64,000 nt of DNA from SMWD01 sp964629475 (GTDB lineage Bacteria; Pseudomonadota; Gammaproteobacteria; Steroidobacterales; GCA-2729495). Of this stretch, positions 8,764 to 16,600 are shown piece after piece. The position numbers were made by a program, and so were the translations under genes. The stretch is taken from NCBI GenBank assembly GCA_964629475.1, contig CAZVQW010000015.1:10544-74543 (forward strand), given 5' to 3'. The notes under the pieces were generated by a model. The model worked only from the letters and a program-made list of their open reading frames with translations, was not told the DNA's origin and did no database searches. The first letter of the stretch is position 1, and every line of letters begins with the position of its first letter.

Positions 8764-9915
8764 TCAGGTCGTAGGCGAAGTTTTGCGTGAGGCCATTAGC
8801 GCCTGAACTTCATGTTCGTAGGCTCTCGCAAACTCGTTTCTGAAGGCTTCGGGAGCCTTGCCGTCTTCGGCCTGGGTCATCACCTGAAAACACTCTTGAT
8901 AGAGTTCCCAGTATTTGAGTTTGTTTGTTCCGGACAGCAGCGGTTTGCGTTTCAGTCCCTGGTCGAACTGCGAGCTCAACTCGTCGGGATCGAATCTTTC
9001 GAGGAATTCCTTTAGCGCGAGCAACATGGCCTTGGGTACGGCACGCTCATGTTGCTGGATTTCCCTGAACGAGACCTGCACGGCTTCGACGGATGACAGG
9101 TACGATTCTGTGTGATCACCGAGCAGGTATTTCAATGCATCGGCGGTTGTCGGGGAAAATTTCAGCGGATTATTCTGCTTGCCCTGGATCAGAGTCTGCG
9201 GCAGGCGGTAGGTATCCTTCAGGCGGGTACGCTCCTGTATCAGGTCGGTCAGTCCGCTGACGAAACTGTTCAACAGTTGACCGGCCATCTGTAATACCTC
9301 GGACGGCACAGTTCCGGCCAGGTCGCCGGGTTTCAGGCCGGCGGCTTCAATCAGGATGCCGACGGCCTTATCTTCGGCGATGTGCTTTGATGACTGGGGA
9401 TCGGTCAGTTTCGACAACGCAATGCGTTCGCTGAGTTGCGATGCGCCGTCACCCTGCAGGTGTTGTGCCAGAGCTTTGTCTTCGACCATCTTGTCTTCGT
9501 CGACCAGCAGGAGTTCAACAGAATCGTCTTCCGGCACGAGTTGTGCGCGAATAACCGAGTCACGCATGCCGTCGTCAATCAGATCTTCATCGTCTTCCGT
9601 CAATTCGATCTGAATATCGAATTCGCCGATGCGCAGGCGGTCACCGTCAAACAGACGTTGCGGGTGTCCCCGCCCAACCGGTTCGTCAGCACCATTGACG
9701 TAAACGCCGTTTCGACTCGTATCGATGAGGTAGTAGGCCCCGGACTGGAAGTCGATCAATGCGTGCCGGCCCGATACGTAGCATTTAGGATCGGGCAGGA
9801 CCCAGTCATTGTCCGCATTTCGACCGATGGTTCCACCACAAGCTATGAATTCCGTGCACGGCTCGTCGTCGAATTGATCGCGGTTTTGACTGGTGATGCT
9901 CAAACGCAAAGGCAT
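8764..9915 (-). CDS. FHA-domain protein with TagH-like C-terminal domain
   Basis: 383 residues. The N-terminal 100 or so form an FHA phosphothreonine-binding domain: GRNADNDWVLPDP, SGRHALI and DTSRNGVYVNG carry the conserved GR, S/H and N residues. After an acidic linker, residues of about 190-375 resemble the C-terminal domain of TagH/ImpI, the FHA component of type VI secretion loci (LNSFVSGLTDLIQERTRLKD, then NPLKFSPTTADALKYLLG and a final KYWELYQECF stretch). No other T6SS gene lies in the window; the neighbours are feoA and a DUF1820 gene. In T6SS, TagH-type proteins bind phosphothreonine made by a PpkA kinase. A GGAGAG ribosome site lies 8 nt before the start. It is either an orphan T6SS part or a stand-alone phospho-signalling adaptor. 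Confidence 0.82.
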   Translation of the reverse strand: MPLRLSITSQNRDQFDDEPCTEFIACGGTIGRNADNDWVLPDPKCYVSGRHALIDFQSGAYYLIDTSRNGVYVNGADEPVGRGHPQRLFDGDRLRIGEFDIQIELTEDDEDLIDDGMRDSVIRAQLVPEDDSVELLLVDEDKMVEDKALAQHLQGDGASQLSERIALSKLTDPQSSKHIAEDKAVGILIEAAGLKPGDLAGTVPSEVLQMAGQLLNSFVSGLTDLIQERTRLKDTYRLPQTLIQGKQNNPLKFSPTTADALKYLLGDHTESYLSSVEAVQVSFREIQQHERAVPKAMLLALKEFLERFDPDELSSQFDQGLKRKPLLSGTNKLKYWELYQECFQVMTQAEDGKAPEAFRNEFARAYEHEVQALMASRKTSPTT

Positions 9916-10064
9916 CCATGCTCTCCAAAGTGGATGTCAGCGACCTCAGGCCACGTGCTTAGTCGCAAAGTTGGTTTCCCGGTGACCATGATGGCGGATC
10001 GAGTGGCCGCCGGATGGGCCGCAGTTCACAGTTTGCCGGTGCTCCGACCGCCGTCGAACTGCGC

Positions 10065-10070
10065 TATAAT
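10065..10070 (+). promoter_or_regulatory. Candidate -10 element for the DUF1820-purL operon
   Basis: A perfect TATAAT lies 87 bp before the DUF1820 start, in the gap between the divergent TagH-like gene and this operon. No convincing -35 hexamer sits at 16-18 bp spacing, so the call rests on the -10 alone. Confidence 0.4.
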
Positions 10071-10156
10071 TCGCGCCCCGCCGCTTTGGGTTCGGTGGAT
10101 TCGGGTTCCATTTGACTTAATACAAGCTTGACGAATAACTGGAGGCTCCTTTCGCG

Positions 10157-10501
10157 ATGACGAAACGGCTGCTGTATCGAATTGTTTTCATGAATCAGGG
10201 CAAGATTTACGAAATCTACGCCCGCAGTATTGCGCACGGTGAATTGTTCGGTTTTATCGAGGTCGAGGACATCGTGTTCGGCGAACGCAGTTCGGTCGTC
10301 GTCGATCCGTCTGAAGAACGTATCAAATCGGAATTTGCCGGTGTGCAGCGCACGTATTTACCCATGCATTCGGTACTTCGTATCGACCAGGTCGAAAAGC
10401 AGGGCGTCAGCAAGATCAGCGACGCCTCGGGCGATAACGTTGCGCAGTTTCCGTTGCCGATATACACACCCGGCGGTGCGGGCGGTGACAAGAGTCAATG
10501 A
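10157..10501 (+). CDS. DUF1820 family protein
   Basis: 114 residues, matching the DUF1820 pattern: an opening KRLLYRIVFMNQGKIYEIYA, a middle FGFIEVEDIVFGE and a YLPMHSVLRIDQVEKQG stretch. It is a small soluble beta-rich protein of unknown function found in many gammaproteobacteria. Its stop overlaps a possible start of purL (ATGA at 10498), so the two are likely expressed together. A GGAGG ribosome site lies upstream of the ATG. No signal peptide or membrane segment is visible. Confidence 0.85.
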   Translation: MTKRLLYRIVFMNQGKIYEIYARSIAHGELFGFIEVEDIVFGERSSVVVDPSEERIKSEFAGVQRTYLPMHSVLRIDQVEKQGVSKISDASGDNVAQFPLPIYTPGGAGGDKSQ

Positions 10502-10542
10502 TTCGAGATACCGGCGGTAACTCCCGATCGCCTGAACCAGCC

Positions 10543-13500
10543 ATGTTAGAACTAAAAGGTTCCGCCGCATTATCCCCGTTTCGGCTCGATGCGCTGCAAT
10601 CCCGCATCCGTGCAGTTGTTGCCGGTGTCGAGCAGATTGAGGCCGATTACATTCATTTTGTGGAGGTTGCGACAAAACTCGATGAACACGAGCGTGCAGT
10701 CCTCGAAAACCTGCTGACCTACGGCCCCGAAGTTTGCACCGCGCAGACGCCATCCGTGCAAGACGCGCAAGCTCTGCATTGCATCAGGCTGCTCGTGATT
10801 CCACGCATTGGCACCATTTCACCCTGGTCTTCCAAGGCAAGCGACATTGCTCGCATCTGCGGTCTGACGTCTGTTGCCCGTATCGAGCGTGGTATCGAGT
10901 TCTCGTTATATAGCCGAAAAGTATTGAGTTTGTCTGAACGCGATCAGGTGACCGCCTGTCTGCATGACCGGATGACAGAATCGGTTGTGACCGGGAACGG
11001 AGATCTCGATGCGCTGTTTGCACACCATGATCCGACACCGCTGGCAACCGTCCCGTTGATGTCTGAAGGCAGGTCCGCTCTGGAGCAGGCAAATACCGGA
11101 CTCGGGCTTGCGCTGTCGGGTGACGAGATGGATTATCTCGTCGAAAAATTTTCCGAGCTCGAACGTGATCCTACGGATGCCGAGTTGATGATGTTTGCGC
11201 AGGCCAATTCCGAGCACTGCCGGCACAAGATTTTCAATGCGCGCTGGATTATCGACGGTGAGGAGCAGGCAGACAGCCTGTTTGACATGATTCGCTCAAC
11301 GCATGCGACGAATCCCGACCGGGTGCTCAGTGCTTATCATGACAATGCAGCCGTCATGCGGGGCGGTGATGCGCAGCGCATCGTCAGCGACATCGAGACC
11401 GGCGAATATACGTTGTTTGCCGAACCTGTGCATACGCTCATGAAGGTTGAAACGCACAATCATCCGACCGCGATCGCTCCGTTTCCAGGTGCGGCGACCG
11501 GCAGTGGCGGTGAAATTCGCGATGAGGGAGCGACCGGCCGTGGCGCACGACCGAAAGCCGGTCTGACCGGGTTTTCCGTGTCGCACCTGCGGCTTCCCGA
11601 CGACGAGCAGCCCTGGGAGAGCGGGTTAGGTAAACCCGAACGCATCGCATCGTCACTGGACATCATGCTCGAAGGGCCGATTGGCGGCGCCGCTTTCAAT
11701 AACGAATTTGGACGTCCGAACATCCTGGGTTATTTTCGTACGTTTGAAACACTGCATGCAGATGATCCGAGTCGTTCATGGGGTTATCACAAGCCGATCA
11801 TGATTGCCGGTGGCCTCGGCAGTATTCGCGGCGACGATGTCGACAAGCTGGATGTCCCGCCCGGTGCATTGTTGATCGTGCTCGGCGGTCCGGCCATGTT
11901 AATTGGCCTCGGTGGCGGTGCGGCGTCATCGATGGGCAGCGGCACGAGTTCCGAGGCGCTCGACTTTGCCTCGGTGCAACGGGGGAACCCGGAAATGCAG
12001 CGTCGTGCACAGCAGGTCCTCGACGGTTGCTGGGCAACCGGACTGAACGGCGACGGTAACCCGATCATCCTCGTGCACGATGTGGGTGCCGGCGGTTTGT
12101 CGAATGCGGTGCCTGAGGTCGTCGACCACAGTAAGCGCGGTGCCGAGGTGCAGCTGCGTAACATTCCGAATGCCGAACCGGGCATGTCGCCGCTTGAAAT
12201 CTGGTGTAACGAGGCTCAGGAACGCTACGTCCTGACGATTGCACCTGCGGACCTCGATTGGTTCGAGTCGGTCTGTCAGCGTGAGCGCTGCCCTTATGCC
12301 GTTCTGGGTACTCTCGACGATTCGGGTGTGTTGCGCGTGGTCGATGAACTAGCCGGCAACCGACCGGTCGAGTTGCCGATGGATGTTTTGCTCGGCAAGC
12401 TGCCCAAGACCGTCATGGAAATCCGGCGTGGGCGTGCCGCAACCGGGGATGCCCGGTTTTCCGGCCTCGACATCGACGACGCCTGCCGTCGTGTCCTGCG
12501 TTTCCCGACCGTTGCCGACAAGTCGTTCCTGATTCATATCGGTGACCGCACGGTCGGCGGACTCGTAGTGCGCGATCAATTTGTCGGGCCCTGGCAGGTG
12601 CCGGTTGCCGATGCCGGCGTTACGGCACTCGACTATGAAGGCTATCGCGGCGAGGCGATGGCCATGGGCGAACGCACACCCGTCGCCGTGCTCGATCCGG
12701 CCGCATCCGGACGGCTGGCGATCGGCGAGGCGATCACGAATATTGCGGCCGCCTCTGTAGAGACGCTCGATCGGATCTGCCTGTCGGCAAACTGGATGGC
12801 TGCCAGCGGCGTTGCCGGCGAAGACGAGGCATTGTTCGATACGGTCACGGCCGCCGCGACTTTGTGCCGCGCACTGCGCATTGCCGTGCCGGTCGGCAAG
12901 GATTCGTTGTCGATGCAGACGCGTTGGCAGCATGACGGGCAGGATGTCGCGGTCGTCGCGCCGGTGTCTTTGATCGTCTCTGCATTCGCGCCGGTTGCCG
13001 ATGTGCGCAAATCGCTGACGCCGCAGCTCATCAACGAACAGGATACGGTGTTGTGTCTCGTGGATCTGGCCAATGGACGTGATCGTCTCGGCGCTTCGAC
13101 GCTCGCGCAATGTTTCGGCATCGACGGCGGGACACCGCCGGATGTCGATGATCCGGCGGTACTGGCGGGGTTCTTCGCCGCCATCCAGGCGCTGAATAAT
13201 GATCGGATCATTCTCGCCTATCACGACCGGTCAGACGGCGGTTTGCTGGCTACGCTCTGTGAGATGACCTTTGCCGGTCATCTGGGTATCGATGTCGATT
13301 TGTCATCACGCGACGATGGACTCGCCGCGCTGTTTGCCGAGGAACTCGGTGCCGTCGTGCAGGTACGCAGGTCCGACCTGCCGCGTGTGCAAGCAGCATT
13401 CGACCACCATGACCTGGGTGCTGCCGTGTCGATAATCGGCACCGTTGTCGATGCCGATCGAGTGCATATCGGTCTTGCCGATGGTTCACTCGATTATTCA

Positions 13501-14457
13501 CGCACTGCATTGCACGCAATCTGGTCGACAGTCAGCCACCGGATGCAGACGCTGCGTGACAACCCGGTAACGGCGGACGAAGGATTGCGCGCTACGCTCG
13601 ATGCGACGGATCCTGGTCTGAGCCCCCACCTGACATTTGATCCGGGTGTTTCTCCGGCAGCACCATTTGTGTCGACCGGCGTCCGTCCCGGTGTCGCGAT
13701 TCTCAGGGAGCAGGGCGTCAACAGCCATGTCGAGATGGCTGCCGCGTTCAATCGGGCGGGCTTTAAGGCCATCGATGTTCATATGACCGATATCCTCGCC
13801 GGGCGCGTGGATCTCGATGAATTTGCCGGCCTGGTTGCCTGCGGTGGATTCTCTTACGGCGACGTGCTCGGCGCCGGAGGCGGTTGGGCCAAATCGATCC
13901 TGTTCAATGGCCGTGCGCGCGAACAGTTCGAGACCTTCTTCGCGCGACCCGACAGTTTTACGCTGGGTGTCTGTAACGGCTGCCAGATGCTGTCGGCATT
14001 GCAGTCGATTATTCCCGGTGCGGATCATTGGCCGCGGTTCGTGCAGAACCTGTCGGAGCAATTCGAGGCCCGGCTCAGCCTGGTCGAGATTGTCGAATCA
14101 CCGTCTGTATTCCTGCGCGACATGGTTGGCAGTCGCCTGTTGATCGCGACGTCGCATGGCGAAGGCAGGGCGGAATTTCACCATGCGGGCGACCTCGAAC
14201 ATCTCGTGGAATCGAACCGACTCGCCGTACGTTATGTCGATAATGCCGGTCTGCCGGCCGACAGTTACCCGGCCAATCCAAATGGTTCTCCGGACGGTGC
14301 GGCCGGCTTCTGTTCGGCCGATGGGCGCGTCACGATCCTGATGCCACACCCGGAGCGTGTATTCCGCTCGGTTCAGCATTCATGGTGCCCGGCAGAGTGG
14401 GGCGAGGATGGTCCGTGGATGCGGATGTTCTATAACGCCCGGGCGTGGATCGACTGA
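10543..14457 (+). CDS. purL: Phosphoribosylformylglycinamidine synthase (single-chain)
   Basis: About 1,304 residues, the size of the large proteobacterial PurL. It makes FGAM from FGAR, ATP and glutamine in de novo purine synthesis. Visible parts: the N-terminal PurS-like region, the ATP-grasp-like synthase core (NSEHCRHKIFNARW, ETHNHPTAIAPFPGAATGSGGEIRDEG) and a C-terminal glutaminase with the nucleophile in GVCNGCQML and a His in MPHPERVFRS. I prefer the ATG at 10543 (MLELKGSAALSPFR) because it matches the family N-terminus. An upstream ATG at 10498 overlaps the DUF1820 stop and is also possible. Nothing looks broken. Confidence 0.97.
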   Translation: MLELKGSAALSPFRLDALQSRIRAVVAGVEQIEADYIHFVEVATKLDEHERAVLENLLTYGPEVCTAQTPSVQDAQALHCIRLLVIPRIGTISPWSSKASDIARICGLTSVARIERGIEFSLYSRKVLSLSERDQVTACLHDRMTESVVTGNGDLDALFAHHDPTPLATVPLMSEGRSALEQANTGLGLALSGDEMDYLVEKFSELERDPTDAELMMFAQANSEHCRHKIFNARWIIDGEEQADSLFDMIRSTHATNPDRVLSAYHDNAAVMRGGDAQRIVSDIETGEYTLFAEPVHTLMKVETHNHPTAIAPFPGAATGSGGEIRDEGATGRGARPKAGLTGFSVSHLRLPDDEQPWESGLGKPERIASSLDIMLEGPIGGAAFNNEFGRPNILGYFRTFETLHADDPSRSWGYHKPIMIAGGLGSIRGDDVDKLDVPPGALLIVLGGPAMLIGLGGGAASSMGSGTSSEALDFASVQRGNPEMQRRAQQVLDGCWATGLNGDGNPIILVHDVGAGGLSNAVPEVVDHSKRGAEVQLRNIPNAEPGMSPLEIWCNEAQERYVLTIAPADLDWFESVCQRERCPYAVLGTLDDSGVLRVVDELAGNRPVELPMDVLLGKLPKTVMEIRRGRAATGDARFSGLDIDDACRRVLRFPTVADKSFLIHIGDRTVGGLVVRDQFVGPWQVPVADAGVTALDYEGYRGEAMAMGERTPVAVLDPAASGRLAIGEAITNIAAASVETLDRICLSANWMAASGVAGEDEALFDTVTAAATLCRALRIAVPVGKDSLSMQTRWQHDGQDVAVVAPVSLIVSAFAPVADVRKSLTPQLINEQDTVLCLVDLANGRDRLGASTLAQCFGIDGGTPPDVDDPAVLAGFFAAIQALNNDRIILAYHDRSDGGLLATLCEMTFAGHLGIDVDLSSRDDGLAALFAEELGAVVQVRRSDLPRVQAAFDHHDLGAAVSIIGTVVDADRVHIGLADGSLDYSRTALHAIWSTVSHRMQTLRDNPVTADEGLRATLDATDPGLSPHLTFDPGVSPAAPFVSTGVRPGVAILREQGVNSHVEMAAAFNRAGFKAIDVHMTDILAGRVDLDEFAGLVACGGFSYGDVLGAGGGWAKSILFNGRAREQFETFFARPDSFTLGVCNGCQMLSALQSIIPGADHWPRFVQNLSEQFEARLSLVEIVESPSVFLRDMVGSRLLIATSHGEGRAEFHHAGDLEHLVESNRLAVRYVDNAGLPADSYPANPNGSPDGAAGFCSADGRVTILMPHPERVFRSVQHSWCPAEWGEDGPWMRMFYNARAWID

Positions 14458-14599
14458 TTCTTCACGGCTTAAATGCCGGATACGAGAGGGTCAGTGTCAA
14501 CCGATAGCGATCCACCCCGTTAGAACCCATATACAGGTGCAGACGCCAGAATTCCGCATGATCCGGAAAAATGGCGGTGATACGCAATTGATATATGGT

Positions 14600-15220
14600 A
14601 TGAGCTCTTCAGGCAATGAATTGACGATGGACTATGATGGTCTGGGCGGCGCTCAGGAGGAACTGGCACTGAAAGAGCGGCTGGCGATGGATCGGTTTCT
14701 CGCCGATGTTGAGCGGCGTGCATTTCGCATCGCCGCTATTAACGTGCGCAATGACGACGATGCGCTGGATATCGTGCAGGATGCGATGTTCCGGTTTACG
14801 CGTGCCTATTCAAAACGCCCGGAAGAACAATGGCCGCCGCTCTTTTTTCGAGTTTTGCGCAATCGAATAATCGATCATCACCGGAGTCAGTCAGTACGCA
14901 GACGAATCTTCACGTGGTTTTCCAAAGGTGGGGGTGTGGATGAACCCGACGAGCTTAATGACCCGGGGGTATTTGCACCGGACCGGGGTATGCGAAACCC
15001 GGAACAGCAGGCCGGGCTGGATGGTGCAATGGTAGCCTTGGAGCAAGCAGTCGGCGATTTGCCCGAGCGGCAGCGTGAGGCCTTTTTGCTGCGCGCACTG
15101 GAAGGACTGAATGTTGCGGACACTGCGAGCACGATGGGTTGCAGTGACGGTAGCGTCAAACAGCATTATTACAGGGCGGTACGCAGTCTGCGCGCCGCAC
15201 TCGGAGAACACTGGTCATGA
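14600..15220 (+). CDS. RNA polymerase sigma factor (ECF-like, sigma-70 family)
   Basis: A roughly 206-residue sigma factor with region 2 (RRAFRIAAINVRNDDDALDI, then VQDAMFRFTRAY) and region 4 (LPERQREAFLLRALEGLNVA, then MGCSDGSVKQHYYRAVRSLR). This type is common in gammaproteobacteria ahead of a one-helix protein and a DUF3106 protein, which is the arrangement here. The open frame extends back into purL, so the start is uncertain: ATG at 14558, 14600, 14627 or 14687 are candidates. An AGGAGG at 14655-14660 has no standard start at good spacing. The stop overlaps the next gene's ATG (ATGA at 15217). The downstream one-helix protein is the likely anti-sigma partner (inference). Confidence 0.88.
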   Translation: MSSSGNELTMDYDGLGGAQEELALKERLAMDRFLADVERRAFRIAAINVRNDDDALDIVQDAMFRFTRAYSKRPEEQWPPLFFRVLRNRIIDHHRSQSVRRRIFTWFSKGGGVDEPDELNDPGVFAPDRGMRNPEQQAGLDGAMVALEQAVGDLPERQREAFLLRALEGLNVADTASTMGCSDGSVKQHYYRAVRSLRAALGEHWS

Positions 15221-15624
15221 CCAAACGACGACCCGGTAACTTAGATCATGAACTTTCTCCTGAGGACGAAGCATTTGCCCGGCAGTCCGGCGCTCGACTC
15301 CGAGAGTCCAGCGAACGACTCGACGCCGCGACGCTGTCGCGCCTGAATCGCGCCCGGCAGCGGGCACTCGATGAGATGCCGGGCAAGACCCGCATCGGTA
15401 TCGACTGGCGGTTATCGGCCGGGCTCACGGCTTTAGTCGCGATACTTGTGATCGGCTTCTGGCAGATGGGTGATTTTCAGGGCACGGAAATCCAGACTAC
15501 CCCAGTACTGGTGGAAGAGATCACAGACTTCGAGTTATTACTGGGGGAAAGCGACCTGGAGATGATCGAAGACCTGGAGTTCTTCGCCTGGTTGTCGAGC
15601 GAAGACCTGGAGACATCGGGTTGA
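15217..15624 (+). CDS. DUF3619-like one-helix membrane protein, likely regulator of the sigma factor
   Basis: 135 residues. The charged N-terminal half (about residues 1-65, with RESSERLDAATLSRLNRARQ) would be cytoplasmic. A single membrane helix follows near residues 69-85 (LSAGLTALVAILVIGFW), then a strongly acidic periplasmic tail. The N-terminal helix-rich part and its position directly after the sigma factor, with a 4-bp overlap, suggest an anti-sigma or sigma-associated role similar to DUF3619 proteins. Sequence alone does not show sigma binding. The tail ends in repeated acidic LE-rich segments. Confidence 0.75.
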   Translation: MTKRRPGNLDHELSPEDEAFARQSGARLRESSERLDAATLSRLNRARQRALDEMPGKTRIGIDWRLSAGLTALVAILVIGFWQMGDFQGTEIQTTPVLVEEITDFELLLGESDLEMIEDLEFFAWLSSEDLETSG

Positions 15625-15878
15625 AAGCAATCGGGATAATCCCGGCGCTGCTCTGCGGGTTGATGTTTACCGGCATGATCCGGGCGGCCGACGAAGAACC
15701 GGACCTGGAGCTGATCGAATTCCTCGGTAGCTGGGAGGGGGAGAACGATCAATGGCAGGAATTTTTCGATAGTGTTTCGCAGGTGCAGGCGCCTGCGCCA
15801 GAGCAAGAGCAAGAGCAAGAGCAAGAGACAGTGGGCAGCGATATGAATGACGGGAGCAAACAACATGATGTGGAATAG
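15621..15878 (+). CDS. Small secreted acidic protein of unknown function, TTG start
   Basis: 85 residues starting at a TTG that overlaps the previous stop (TTGA). The TTG is preferred because the n-region MKAIGIIPALL then forms a normal signal peptide ending MIRAA near residue 22; the first ATG would remove most of it. The mature part is acidic (DEEPDLELIEFLGSWEGEND) and contains a four-copy EQ dipeptide run encoded by a 6-bp tandem repeat. The segment LELIEFLGSWEGENDQWQEF resembles short partners between such sigma-factor/DUF3619 and DUF3106 genes. Function unknown; probably acts in the periplasm with the next gene product. Confidence 0.65.
   Translation: MKAIGIIPALLCGLMFTGMIRAADEEPDLELIEFLGSWEGENDQWQEFFDSVSQVQAPAPEQEQEQEQETVGSDMNDGSKQHDVE
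15801..15824 (+). repeat. (GAGCAA)4 hexanucleotide microsatellite inside a gene
   Basis: Four perfect copies of GAGCAA encode an EQ repeat in the small secreted protein. Because the unit is 6 bp, copy-number changes would lengthen the protein without shifting frame. Confidence 0.85.
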
Positions 15879-16482
15879 CCGCCAGTTGAAAACGGTTCTG
15901 GCTAACGCGCTCCTGGCGACGATGCTGACGGTCGGTATCGCAATCGCCGAGGAAACGGGCTTTCAGTGGGAACAGTTAGATCAGGAGCAGCAGCGCGTGC
16001 TTAATAGCTTCTCCGGCGATTGGGCGACGCTGTCGCCGGAGCGACAACGAACTCTCGCCACCGGCGCAGACCGCTGGCTCAACATGAATCCGGAGCAGCG
16101 CAAGCAAGCCGGAAAACGCCTGCAGCGCTGGCAACAATTTACTCCTGATCAACAGCAACGGATTCGAAACCAGTTTCAGCGCTACCGTCAGATGACTCCG
16201 CAGCAACAGGAGCAAACCCGCCGAAACTTTCAGCGTTTCAGGCAGTTGCCGCCGGAGCAACGTCAAGAGTTGCGCGAGCGTTTCGAGAGCATGAGTCCGG
16301 AGCAGCGCAAACAGATGCGTGAGCGCAGAGAGAATCTGACACCGGAACAACGGCAGCAGATGCGTAAGCGCTGGGAAAATATGAGCCCGGAACAACGGCA
16401 AAAAGTTCGCGATCGCTTGCAGCAACAGCAACGACGGCCGAATCAACAATCGTCGCAGAAATCGGGGAACAGGTCTCGATAG
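15865..16482 (+). CDS. DUF3106-like Gln/Arg-rich repeat protein, exported
   Basis: About 205 residues from an ATG at 15865, placed 9 nt after a GGGAG ribosome site; an in-frame ATG at 15847 overlaps the previous gene further. A signal peptide (hydrophobic run LKTVLANALLATMLTVGIAIAE) is followed by the motif MSPEQRQKxRxRWEN repeated about ten times with period near 14 residues (TPDQQQRIRNQFQRYRQ, SPEQRKQMRERRENL, SPEQRQKVRDRLQQQ). This is the DUF3106 signature; these proteins are highly basic, helical and predicted periplasmic. Last gene of the sigma-factor module. Function unknown; a metal- or stress-sensing Zra/CpxP-like role is a guess based on the LxPEQR-type repeats. Confidence 0.83.
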   Translation: MMWNSRQLKTVLANALLATMLTVGIAIAEETGFQWEQLDQEQQRVLNSFSGDWATLSPERQRTLATGADRWLNMNPEQRKQAGKRLQRWQQFTPDQQQRIRNQFQRYRQMTPQQQEQTRRNFQRFRQLPPEQRQELRERFESMSPEQRKQMRERRENLTPEQRQQMRKRWENMSPEQRQKVRDRLQQQQRRPNQQSSQKSGNRSR

Positions 16483-16600
16483 CCGTATTGTTTTCCGCCG
16501 CAGACTCTGTCACCGGCATTCGCATTCGTCCGCTGTGTCAACCGACCGGACATCTGCTCGTTAAAGATCCCGTGAGTTTAATTTTCTCAGGGAGAGTACG

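Noticed and set aside
10498..10542. PurL N-terminal extension from ATG 10498
   Set aside because: The family N-terminus matches MLELKGSAALSPFR from 10543; the extra 15 residues have no counterpart, although the ATGA overlap keeps it possible.
15976..16449. 157-codon minus-strand frame over the DUF3106-like gene
   Set aside because: A Leu-rich shadow produced by the CAG/CGG-rich repeats of the plus-strand gene.
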